DNA from: Cyathus striatus
Lineage: Eukaryota; Basidiomycota; Agaricomycetes; Agaricales; Nidulariaceae
Assembly (NCBI GenBank): GCA_025738555.1
Contig: JAOVFP010000022.1
Coordinates: 1,240,001-1,304,000, forward strand
Reading direction: 5' to 3'
DNA length: 64,000 bases
A model generated the notes under the pieces. It made no database searches and was not told the DNA's origin. It saw only the letters and a program-made list of their open reading frames with translations. The number at the start of each line of letters is the position of its first letter. Position 1 is the first letter of the stretch. Positions 11,901-23,200 of this stretch are shown piece by piece. A program made the translations under genes and the position numbers.

Positions 11901-14454
11901 AAACAGGGCCAGCAAGTGGCAGGGCCCACTACCACCTCATTTAACTGACATTTATTTACCATGATAAGTCAATGAGGGGGAACTTTAAATTAATAAGCAA
12001 TTAAACACAGGGAGGGGCAAGGATGGTTGGCAAGTTGTATTAAAAGAGATCTGTTAATAATATACTACATTAATAGTGATAGTGAAAAATGCCTTGAGTT
12101 TGGAGTTCATAAGTCTGAAACAGAAATAGATCATAAACAGGCAGGTTGAAATTAAGGAAACAAACATAATCTGATCCAGGCATATCTGTCTGACCACTGG
12201 ACCAATTTAGCAGTAATGAAGATTGTAGTACCAGAGGTGAGATTCAAATAATTTTCCTTTAAAAAACTCAGTGAATACATGGAACCATGGTCAATAAATC
12301 TAAAAACAGAATAATGAACATTGATGAGGGAGAATGAGGTAAATTGGATACAACAGCCATCTGGACTGGGGGTAGAGTTGGAAATCACAAATGAAATATT
12401 GGTAGACTGGATTATGTCAGGAAATGGAATTTGGATTTGAGAAACTAAAAGAACTAACCAGATAAAGAGTCAAAACTTGGCTGTCAACTTGTTCAATTTT
12501 CAATAAGAGATTTGATTTTTGAAGCAAGTCTGAATGTCAACTCATCAGTAGGATAGCCAGAGGAAGATGTTGATGAGTATGTAATTTTCAATGAGTGAAT
12601 TTTTCAACATTAAGTTTTTTCCATAAACAATACCACCTAATGCCAGGGTTGAGGACATATCCAAGTCTTGCTCAAGGGACAGAAATGAAGAGAAAGCCGT
12701 GGTGAAAGAAAAGACTAAAGCTTAGGAACCAAGCAAGATTCCAGAATTTATAGATTTAATTATATACATATACAATTACAAAGGGAAGATCAATAGAAAA
12801 GTAATTACTGAATGGAAGAGATATCAATAGACACATAAAGTAAAACTAAAGAATTGAGATAGAATAGAGTATGAGTCATTAGAATATTGTAAGCTGAAGA
12901 TAGGAGAATCATGAACTACAATATGGATTACAGCTAGCAATTTCAATAATGGATACAATGGAATGGTGGATGATTCAGGATGGGTGCAGCTTGCAAGTGA
13001 GTGTAAGATGACCACATCATGAGAGGGTGGAGGCAAAGGGAACAAATAAGGCAGTGGAAGGAAACGGTGAGACAGTGAGAGAAAGTGGTAAGGAAGTGGA
13101 AGAAGGAATCATTGTGGCTGGTGGCAGAGGTTGAGCAGCCAACACAACAGGTTTTAGGTGGCATGGGATGCCAGTATCAAATGGTGAACCCTGGAATGAA
13201 GTTTATTAGATAGTCTACTACGTTCAATAATCACTTACCTGAGTAATGTTATTAGGATATACAGTTGCTAACATATCTGTCTGTGTACTTGTAATCTCAG
13301 GTAACAAGCTATGCACAATTTAATTGTTAGTGAATGATATCTTAGAAAAACTGTTGCTCTTACATAGTGGGGATGTAATTGCAGAACTGAGCATCAGTCC
13401 TGGAAGAGAGCATTAATTTGTTACCCTAACCTCATTATGTTGACTTACATGACATTCAGATTGGAGAATGAAAATGTCCTGTTGTAATAGAGTCAGTCTG
13501 TATTGCTTCATTGACTGGAAGAACTTATGTTCCCTCATCATCTACATCTCCACTAACGATTGGAACCTAGCTGCATCTCAGGATAATATTGATTCATGGC
13601 ATAAATATTGTACCTTGGCATAAAGCCCATTCTGGATAGATGTTATCATATTGCAGATAATAAACTGGCCCCCATAGACATGCAAATGTATTTTGCAATC
13701 CACTACAGCCTGTATCAGACACTAATTGATCATAAGTATACTGGTTGCTGGGCAATGATAGGCTTCAATGGAATCAGTACATCTGTTGGTCAGTCGCAGA
13801 CAAGCAGAACAAATGTTATCAAGGAAATCACATAGCACCTTCCAGGCAGACCCTAACCAAGACAAGAGAACAACACACAGATGGAACCACATCTGTCTTG
13901 TCCTGTCAAAGTAGGTGCTACTGCTACTGCAACACACTCAAATTAGCAGGCTTGAACATGACAAACAGTTGGATCTTCACCCCCCTCCCTCCCTGCATCC
14001 ATTGGATGATCAACCATCAACAGTCATGACTTGTGAGATGATGAGTAGGAGAAAGAGAAGTCCAAAGTGCCAATCCAGTCCACAAACATAGGAGCTACCT
14101 TCACTTCCCTGGATGTCTAGGAGTGGATATCCAACTGACTTGAGGCAGGCATAACAACACAAAATCAAAGACACATAGTAAGGTAGGTTTAGAGCTTGAT
14201 TACAATGGGAGCTACATGTCATGTCACACCAGGCCATAGTCAGAGCTGTACCTGAGGATGTTTCCCCATGAGAACATGAAGGGAAGATAACACAAAAGAG
14301 GGATATGGAATGTGGATAGAAAGAACATTGAAAAAATGCCTGAGATTCAAAAGGAGGGGAAGAAGTAAGATGATGAAAGGATGACAGAACAAAAAATGAA
14401 AATGAAAAGAAAGCCCAATGAACAAGCAATAAACAACCCCCCTCCCAAAAGCAA
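11901..14454. other. No gene seen
   Basis: AT-rich with scattered short frames only. A few hundred bases around 13,600-14,000 are open on both strands but match nothing I recognise. Confidence 0.45.
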
Positions 14455-14486
14455 ACAAAAACCAAAAACCAAAAACCAAAAACCAA
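14455..14486 (+). repeat. Heptamer microsatellite (ACCAAAA)n
   Basis: Four to five copies of a 7-bp unit accaaaa in tandem. Confidence 0.9.
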
Positions 14487-14855
14487 GAGAAAGAAACTCA
14501 CTTCCTCAGGTGTAACAGGTCTACCCCCCACCTTCCTCAGCTCCTCAGTCACCCTGGGGTCCTTTCTCAGATCCTTCTTGCATCTGACAAGGATGATGGG
14601 CAGGCCAGGGCAGAAATGCGATATTTCACCTATCCACTGTTTTAAGGCAGGAATGTGTGACTTGCATTGAAACTAGAGACCTGTTGTGATGCAGAGTTGG
14701 CTGCATCAATACAGGGGGTTGATGAAAGAATGCTGGAGGATCACAGTGCATGCATGCAGAGTTGGGCTGCTTGCAGTGGTCAAGGATATGGGTAGGAGGA
14801 GACAAACAAAAGCCACTCTAAGACATGAATACTGCACTTGTTAGTGAGTCATGGT

Positions 14856-15778
14856 TTTCTTTTTGATTGATCCCTGTCAGTAAGCACCAAGGGTGCACAA
14901 TGTTCCACACCAGGGGATTGAATGATTTCAAAATACATTGTAATGGAATCAATAATTACTATGTAGAATTTTGAAATCAATCAATTGTAGTTAATAGATT
15001 GATCAATGAACAAATGAAATCAATGGTAAATCAGTCTATATACTAGAAAATGCGAAATCAATGGGAGAATGGAATCATTGTGGTAGCAAAATCAATGAAA
15101 AATGAAATCAATTAGAAATGAAATAAATCATTGTAATATTATGGTCCCCAACTACAAGTATAATGCATGAACAAGGTTTTTAACTATGTAAGCATAGCCA
15201 CTACACTATTACATCTTTTTTAAGTGTTGCATGTCATGCTACTTAACTAGTAGCTTGCTATCATTTGTACTTAATATTTTACTAGATAATTCATAAAATA
15301 TGACATTATGAGTTATAATACAATGAACATTGCACTGTAGTAGTGGCACAATGTGTATATAAAGATATATAAAAGTAATCTAAAGTTTGCCAATTTTCAC
15401 CAAGTCCCCAGAAACGATAGCAAGTATTAGTTAAGTACTAAAAAGTGTAACAGTTGTAAAAGGCCTAGTAGTGTAGTGGCTATGCTTACATAGTTAAAAA
15501 CCTTGTTCATGTGTTATACTTGTGGTTGGGGACCATAATATTACAATGATTTATTTCATTTCTAATTGATTTCATTTTTCATTGATTTTGCTACCACAAT
15601 GATTCCATTCTCCCATTGATTTCGCATTTTCTAGTATATAGACTGATTCACCATTGATTTCAAAATTCTACATAGTAATTATTGATTCCATTACAATGTA
15701 TTTTGAAATCATTCAATCCCCTGGTGTGGAACATTGCACACCCTTGGTACTTACCAACAGGGATCAATCAAAAAGAAA
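14856..15778. mobile_element. MITE-like element with very long inverted arms (>300 bp)
   Basis: The left arm starts TTTCTTTTTGATTGATCCCTG and the right arm ends with its complement. The arms extend to about 15209 and from about 15466. The left arm carries an extra ~43-bp segment (about 15000) missing on the right. Arms are rich in an ATTGATTTC / GAAATCAAT motif. The ~250-bp centre has no coding frame. I could not find an exact target duplication at the edges. The arms could form a long hairpin and so a source of double-stranded RNA if transcribed. Confidence 0.88.
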
Positions 15779-16129
15779 GCCACTGGTGTGTTAGTTCAAA
15801 TGGGACAAGAGAACATGGCATGCTAGGATACACTGTTCAGCTAGGCTGAGATTGGTTGAGTTAATGGCTTGAGCCTTTAATTGCTTTCCTGTGAAGGGAT
15901 TTGAAGGAGAAGGAAATAATGAAGAGAGTCTGTGGTGAGATCAATACTGCAACACTGGCACTGATAAGAAAACAGGTAATGTTAATGAAAAGATAAAGAA
16001 GATGTGAGACAAGTGAATCTGAGATGATAAGGGTTCATCAGCAGTCACAGGATTGTCACAGGGCTCCAGCCAATCAGGTTGAGATCCCATTTGCAAACCT
16101 GTAAATCGCCTTATAGGGAGATCAGACAT
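15779..16129. other. No gene seen
   Basis: Short AT-rich spacer between the inverted-repeat element and the CCCATACCC motif cluster. Confidence 0.5.
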
Positions 16130-16169
16130 CCCTATAACCCAACTACCTTAAAAGGTAGTGGGAATAAGT

Positions 16170-16305
16170 AAATAACAACCTAACCCATGGGTTTCCATGG
16201 GTTTTCATTACCTGTGCAAACCCATACCCATAGGAATGGGTATGGGCTAGTGTGGGTATGGGTATGGGTTGAGCCTAGGATACCCATAGGTTACCTGTGA
16301 CATTG
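16170..16305. repeat. Clustered inverted CCCATACCCAT / GGGTATGGG motifs
   Basis: Repeated ACCCATACCCATAGG and GGGTATGGGTATGGG segments in both orientations. A similar cluster occurs near 11045-11120. Dense short motifs of this kind are typical of hAT subterminal regions, but no TIR or TSD was found here. Confidence 0.5.
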
Positions 16306-16329
16306 CTTAGGAATTATCTTGGGTCTAGG

Positions 16330-17313
16330 TGCAAAATATGTTCTTCATCTGGTATTTTCATAGTGCCTTCCTTGGTGATAGTTTTGATTGAATTTTCTGG
16401 CATCTGCCTGCCATGTGGTTACATCTTTCAGAAGGTCTTTCTGAGTGTAGACACTTCAGAGTAGTCCTTTATTGAGTCCTGCCTTGAAGAGGTCTGTTTT
16501 TGTAAAGTCATCAAAGCCTCCTACATGATTACTGAGTATCTCAAATTCTGTGATGTATTTATTGACTGTCCCAGAACCTTGTTTTAGGTTTGGTGGTTTG
16601 AAGTAATTGTTCTTCTTGTCTGTGAGGTCAAAATTTTCTTTGAAGCTCTTCTTGAAATTGGCAAAAGTTCCAAATGTAGGTGGATCAGTTTTGAAATATT
16701 CATTTTGTTTTGCTTCTTTCCAGTTTCTGGCTATTCCTCCAATGTAAGAAAGTGCATAATTGATTTTCCTTTCATCTGTGTTGTAAATTTCTTTATTGAT
16801 GTGAAGGTATGTTTCAATGTCTCAAAGCCATTTCTTTGACTTCTTTTTGTCACCTTTGAATGAAGTTGGAGGGTTTAACCTCAGTTCTTTGTCATTGGTC
16901 TTTGGTGGTGGTGTATTCTGGTCAGCCATACTGACATTTGATTTGTGGTCTGAAATTTCTGAAGGTGTAGTCAATCTGGGAAGTGGAGGTAATACTTCAT
17001 CTGCCATTTTGTATTGATTGGTTCTGGGTGTTTCTGGTCTTAGTGTTGGTTGATTCACTTTTAGGAATTCAACTAGCTCCCATACCATTGGAGTTACTGG
17101 GGTCTGTTGTTCTTGGGTAGGGTTCTGTTGCATTGGGGTTGTTTCTTCAGTGAAGAAGTGACTGGGTGTAGTTATCTGTAGTTTCAGAACTATTGGTCTG
17201 TTCAATAGTGTAGGTTTTAATATTGAGGTATCAGCTACTTGTTTCCCAGTGGTTTTGCTTGAGCTAACAATAGACACAAATGGGTTAAATCTTCCTCCCT
17301 CTGTTGGTGACAA
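16330..17313 (-). pseudogene. Ty3/gypsy Gag polyprotein relic
   Basis: The minus-strand frame reads a proline- and threonine-rich N-terminus, then PPTSFKGDKKKSKKWL, a TGA at about 16820, then DIETYLHINKEIY.TDERKINYALSYIGGIARNW, PPTFGTFANFKKSF and NKYITEFEILSNHVGGF. This is the Retrotrans_gag pattern (target-like PxxFxGD, helix with W, then the capsid-like helices). The stop sits where an arginine is usual, so CGA to TGA is likely, and more stops follow beyond about 16480. No pol follows downstream (leftward). Confidence 0.8.
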
Positions 17314-17395
17314 GGTTTGTACAAGTCCTTCTGGTGTGGACTTTGGCTTCTCTTTGTTGTCTGAGTCTGAACTCTCTGGAGCTTTAAACTTCTAG

Positions 17396-17929
17396 GGAGT
17401 TGTTGTGTTGATTCAATGTGTCAGGGTGCTGCACTAAGTAGTGCAAGTAGTTGGCAAGCTTCAGCTTTTGTTATGATTAAGTTCTGGTTGAGACATTAAT
17501 CATACAAGTCTGATAATCATGTGACTAACAAGTTCAAAGAACAAGTTAATCAGTATCAAAATAAGTCTGAGTCTCTATTCACAAGCTCTTAAGTTGATTA
17601 GACTTAAGTACAAGCTGAGTGAATGATTAAAGTGAAGCAAGTTTGATTTAAGCTGAAGCTTGAGCTCTACAGCCCAAGTCCCTACTGTTTAAATACAAAC
17701 TAGTTCATACTAATAATAAGTAGTTATGAGTCAGAATGCTGCACATTGACTGTGCATTGCTGTAGTGCAGTTGGAAGAAAGAAAGGTAAACTAAGTATGG
17801 TAGAATGATTCAAGATGAGTCATAATGAGTCAAAATCATGTAAGTAAGATGTCATGTGTTTGGTATCAAAAGTGATACCAAACAAGTCAATGAAAAGAAA
17901 ACATATCTAAATAGTAAGAAAAACCATAA
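17396..17929. other. AT-rich segment with a short perfect inverted repeat
   Basis: No gene. TTTGGTATCA...TGATACCAAA near 17860-17882 forms a 10-bp stem. The position upstream of the minus-strand gag suggests possible LTR or leader remnants. Confidence 0.4.
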
Positions 17930-18280
17930 CATAACTTTTTACATCCATATGGTAGCCATGCACAGTAACCAAATTAACAACAGAGACTTATTGTACATTC
18001 AAGAACTTTGAAACCAAGAACAAAAGATACATTAAATAAGTGAACAAGTAAAAATTATGCAGATAGGAGGTCATAACATTTGTTTGGGAGTTGAACCCAG
18101 CTTTCACAGCCAATATACTAGCAGATGTGTTATATTTATCCATTCAGGTTCTCAAAGTTAATTTTATATCTACAATAAAGGTAAAGAGTACATAATATTT
18201 ATTATAAAAATATTATTAGTCCATTTGGAGGTGATGTCATTCTCTGTCTGGGAGTCAACCCAGGTGTAATCAAGTTGAAT
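17930..18280 (-). repeat. Displaced piece of the tRNA-Asp-derived array
   Basis: Aligns over ~340 bp with 35605-35960, for example CATGCACAGTAACCAAATTA and TAAAAATTATGC followed by a GGGAGTTGAACCCAGCTTTC-like T-arm. It holds two degenerate tRNA-Asp copies (about 18090 and 18240). The right end is cut off by the truncated LTR at 18281. Confidence 0.75.
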
Positions 18281-18628
18281 TATAGTCTTCCAAATGTACT
18301 AGGTAGTCTTCAGTATTCATATCAACTCTGTACACTTTCTTCCTACTCTAAGTTCTGAAACCCACTCTGGGTTTTCCTTCAGGTTTCTCTCCCACTGCCT
18401 AGTGTAGTGGCGAAGCCCTCTCTTATACTCTGGAATGTCTTCCTCGAAATAAGAACCATTCCCTGGGGATATCCAGGTGGCGCAGCACATATACTGAAGC
18501 CATGGTTCACTTCCACACTTCTGCTCCCGTTCCCATACCCGTATTCACTTTGGGTTTCTGTTATAGTTCTCCCACGCCCTCTGGGTGTCTTCACATTTGT
18601 TTCCCAGTAGGAAGGGAATCAGTACATA
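18281..18628 (+). repeat. 5' LTR, truncated (3' ~350 bp retained)
   Basis: Matches 31972-32341 closely, ending in the shared CAGTACATAACA. The first ~390 bp including TGTTATATCTG are missing. The junction abuts tRNA-Asp-derived sequence. A TGG follows a little downstream (about 18652), a possible remnant of the primer-binding region. Relative to 32125-32150, a ~20-bp segment is absent. Confidence 0.85.
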
Positions 18629-18667
18629 ACAGTATACGAATACTAATACCTTGGATATCTCTCTATC

Positions 18668-20176
18668 ATGGCTCCAACTGGAACTTCAGTTACTTGCACA
18701 GTGCATACTGCTAGTCATACCAATGCTGTGGGTGCTTGTGCCACCTGTGCAGCTACGAGGCAACAGCCTCCATGGAGTACTTCAGGTTCTCTACCTTCTA
18801 CACCATCTCGGGTTACACCCAGCCCAGCACCACCTCCTAGTGCTACTTTCCTGGGTTCACCCTTGACTTCCACTCAATTGCTCTCTGTTCCTGCAGCCGG
18901 GAACCTCGGATCTGCTCAGGCTCCTCCAGATGACACCCCACCGCCATATGGTTCAGTCACAGCAGACTGGGAAACTCCTGAGGGTCACAGTTCTGATGGT
19001 ACCATTGGGCTGCCACCTCCACCTCCTTCTCAGCCCAACCCTCCGTCTCCACCATCCTCAGACTCAGGGGATGATGGTGATGAGGATGATGTCGACAATC
19101 CCAGGTGCACACCTCTTGCGTGCCACTCCCAGGAAGACCAGCTTGCCAAAGCTCTCTTGAGAGTTGCAGAATCTGCCTGGGGTACATTGGGATCACATTG
19201 GGAATGCAACGTACAAAAGCCAGATATGTTTGACGGTTCCAGTGCTGAGAAGTTGGAGCAGTTCATTATGCAATGCCAAATTTACTTCCAGAATAATCCT
19301 TCCCAATACTCGGATGGACATTCCCAGGTCAACTTTGCTCTCGCATATCTTTGGGATACTGTGCTTCAGCTCGTTATACTGACCCTCTCCAATCCCTATG
19401 CTGATGATGAGTTCCTTCACTCTTGGGAGGTTTTCATCGTCATGCTAGAGGATAACTTCGGGTTAGCAAACCCAGAAGGGGATGCCAAGAATGATCTGGA
19501 TGTCCTCATTATGAAGGATTCACAGAAACTGTCCAAATATCTTGTACAGTTCAACAGGCTTGCACAGCACACTGACTGGGATGATAAATCCTTATGCCAC
19601 CAACTCTATTCTGGGTTTCCAGGTCACATTAAGGATGAGATCTCTCATGTCAGGAAACCTACCACAAAGCGCAGGATGATTAAGCTAGCTCAAGAGATCG
19701 ATAGTCGGTACTGGGAACACCAGTCCGAGTGTACATGAGAATCCCACCAGCCTCGGGGTTCACGGATTCCAGATAGCTCTGCTAGAGCTCCCATAAACCG
19801 CCCCGCAGTCACCCCAACGCCTTCCCGCCTCGTTTCAGGCCAATATGCACCCCATCCGAGCTATCTCCATCATGCTGGTAGTCACCTGCCTCGTTCCTTG
19901 CAGCCTCCTCAGCAATGGAGGCTGGAATTGAATGACAAAGTTGGTCGAGATGGCAAGCTCTTGCCACAAGAATGTCAGTGTCACATGGACAACAATCTAT
20001 GCTTGTTCTGCGGGAATCTGGGGCATCGTGCCAAAGAATTTCCCTGCTCTGCCTCTTCCACAGCTAGAGCCCAGGCATCCATATTATCCACTTTGGCTCC
20101 TACGTCAGCTTCTGCGGGTCCCTCGACCCGCAGGTCTGTGCCTCTTTCCAACCCAGCTTCAGGTTCGAAAAAATAG
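18668..20176 (+). pseudogene. Gag polyprotein with in-frame stop and damaged zinc knuckle
   Basis: The frame starts MAPTGTSVTCT with a Pro/Ser-rich region, then an acidic stretch and the capsid-like core (KPDMFDGSSAEKLEQF, YSDGHSQVNFALAYL, NRLAQHTDWDDKSL). A TGA at 19736-19738 ends the first 356 codons. The same frame continues ESHQPRGSRIP to a CCHC-like knuckle, CLFCGNLGHRAKEFPC (about 20003-20050). The last cysteine of the canonical CX2CX4HX4C is a phenylalanine, with a cysteine two residues later. The stop is probably a former CGA. Gag would package the RNA, but this copy is unlikely to be functional. Confidence 0.88.
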
Positions 20177-20238
20177 GGAGCAGTCCTCCAGACACCACAC
20201 AAGCCGAGGACTGCGTTGTTCCCCCTTGTGCACAGCCG

Positions 20239-23200
20239 ATGCAGGTAAGACTCAACGCTTTCGCTCTTTCAGACCCCAATGCACTTCACATTCCACTTTG
20301 TAGTACCATCCATGCTCTCCCTACACCCTGTACAGTTTCATATAGTGCTCTAGTTGATTCGGGTTCTACCCATTGTTTTATGGATTCATCTTTCATTCAG
20401 ACACATGCTATACCTACCTCACCTACTCCACCCATCGCTCTCAGACTCTTTGATGGCACCAGCAACCATGTAATAACTGAGTTCGTTACACTGCCTGTAC
20501 TATTCCCTACCAGTGAATGTATTACAGTTGAACTCTATGTGACACCTCTTGATTCCATGTGTTCTGCAGTCCTAGGATACAATTGGCTCACCCACTTCAA
20601 TCTGTTGATTGACTGGGTATCAGGCTCATTAACATTCCAGACTCCAGACACTTCCGAGCAACTTCTGCTCAAATCTGATACCTTGGAACCAGGTTCTGCT
20701 TCCGAGGATCCATCTCCGGTCACTCCTGATGAGTCTCTGCCACCTCCTCCTAGCATTTTGCTAATAAATGGTGCTGCCTTCTCATGTGCATACCATTTAG
20801 AGGGAGCACAGACTTTCTGTATCCAGCTTGGTGCTGTCACTTCTGCCGCTGCCCTCAATCCTGAGGAAGCTCCGGATCTCTCTTCCATATCATCTGAGTA
20901 TCACAAGTTTGCTGATGTATTTAGCAAGTCCCAGGCAGATACACTTGCCCCTCACCATCCCTATGACTTAAAGATCAACCTAGAGGAAGGTGCATCATCT
21001 CCCGTAGGTCGGATCTATTCCCTTTCCCAATCTGAGCTTTCTGCTCTTCAGGATTTCATTGGTGAACGTATCCAGATCGGATTCATTCAACCTTCATGCT
21101 CTCCGCATGGGGCTCCCATCCTTTTTGTCTGCAAGAAGGACAGATCACTTTGGCTTTGTGTGGATTTCTGCAGATTGAACGCTATTTCTAAAAAGGATCA
21201 TTATCCTTTGCCACTCATTTCAGATTTGCTTGACAGTCCCTGTCATGCCCGTATCTACACCAAGATCAACCTGCATCATGCGTACCACCTGGTCCACATT
21301 GCCAAGGATGATGAATGGAAAACCGCTTTCCAGACTCGCTATGGATCCTTTGAATGGCTAGTCATGCCCTTCGGACTTTCCAATGCACCCATGGGTTTCC
21401 AACGCTTCATGAATGATGTTTTCAAAGATCTTCTTGATGTGTGTGTCATAGTTTATTTGGATGACATCCTTATATACTCTGATAACCTTGCGCAACATCG
21501 CCAATATGTCAGGGAAGTTTTGCATCAACTCCCGAAGCATGGGTTGTATGCATGCACAGATAAGTGTGAGTTCCACTTGGAATCTGTGGAATATCTCGGA
21601 TATATACTATTGCCCAATGGTCTCACCATGTCTCCAACAAAGGTGAAGACTATTCAAGAATGGCTTGAACCAAGGAAAGTAAAAGACATTCAATCTTTCC
21701 TTGGGTTTGCTAATTTCTATCAGCATTTTATATACAACTATTCCGACATAGTTGTTCCACTCACCCGCCTTACCCAGAAGGGTAATCTGTGGAACTTCTC
21801 AGAAAAATGCTGTTCCGCTTTCACTGAACTTAAGGATGCTTTCATGTTAGCACCCATCCTTACCCATTGGGTTCCTGACAAGCAGCTCATCGTGGAAACC
21901 GATGCTTTGGATTATGTGTTGGCTGCTATTCTGTCTATAGTTTCCGATGATGGCGAGATTCACCTGATCACTTTCCACTCGCGAACCTTTACACCTCCTG
22001 AGTTAAACTACGACACCCACGACAAGGAATTGCTTGCTATCTTTGAAGCATTTCAAGTCTGGTGTCATTACCTGGAAGGTTCCAGTTCACCCATCAATGT
22101 CGTCACAGACCACAAGAACTTGGAATACTTTTCCACAACCAAGATCTTGTCCCGACGACAAGCCCAATGGTCCAAGTATCTTTCCCAGTTCAATCTAGTT
22201 ATCTGCTTTCGACCCAGAGAACTTGGGGTGAAGCTGGATGCTCTGACTAGATGATGGGATGTCTACCCTAAAGAGGGGGATAGTGACTATGCTAAGGTCA
22301 ATCCACATAACTATCATCCAGTGTTCACACAGGAACAGCTTATCACTTCTCTCTGAGCAACATCACTTATTGTACCCGCTCTTTGTGCTAGTATCATCAT
22401 GGACATTGAACAGTTACATACTGATATATTATCAGCTCTCCCTAATGACCTGGTCGCAGTTATCCGAATGCAGACTCCTGAGAATCATTGGACTGTAACC
22501 CCAGGCAGTTTCCTCTGTCTAGATAACCAGATCTATGTTCCGGACTCCAGAACCCTTCGGCTTTGGGTTTTACAGTACAAACATGACCACCTGCTTTCAG
22601 GACACCTTGGACAGAACAAGACCCTTGAGCTAATTCGACGTGAATATACTTGGCCACTTATACGGACATTTGTAAAGGACTATTGTAAGTCTTGTAATAC
22701 TTGCATGCGTTCTAAACCACAGTGCCACCGCCCATACAGAACCCTGAAACAACTTCCAGTTCCCGGTGAAACAGGTACTTGTATTCTAGATATAAATTCT
22801 GCTATGTTTCCACAGCAAGATCACTTCTAACTTGTACAAAAACTCCGAAAATGCGAGTGACGGGTAAGGTAGTGCTCCTCTTTATGTTAAGGTATCTTTA
22901 AGTTCGCTTTTCAATCCCAAATGAACTGAAACAATAATGATTTATTGTAAGAAAAAGAAGTAATACTCTTTGTACTACTCCGAAATTGCAAGACTTTAAT
23001 TAACACCTTTGTGCTAACTTAAATCCTTCGAACTGGTTGAAAGCAACCCTTTGCTTTCCTTGATTTCGCTTTACTCAAAATCCCAAATACTAGACCCTCA
23101 CTGGAATCTCAGTCCTTTGTACTTTGTAGTAAACACACAATTCCGATAAAATCACTTTAAATTCCTTTGAAACACCTAGACCAAAACCACTACCCTATAC

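Noticed and set aside
14846..15790. Target-site duplication for the long-hairpin element
   Set aside because: The flanks (AGTCATGGT left, GCCACTGGT right) are not identical.
18470..18495. U6 snRNA-like motif (GCAGCACATATACT) in the LTR
   Set aside because: The rest of U6 (ACAGAGA, AGC triad) is absent and the same motif recurs in the other LTR copy at 32190.
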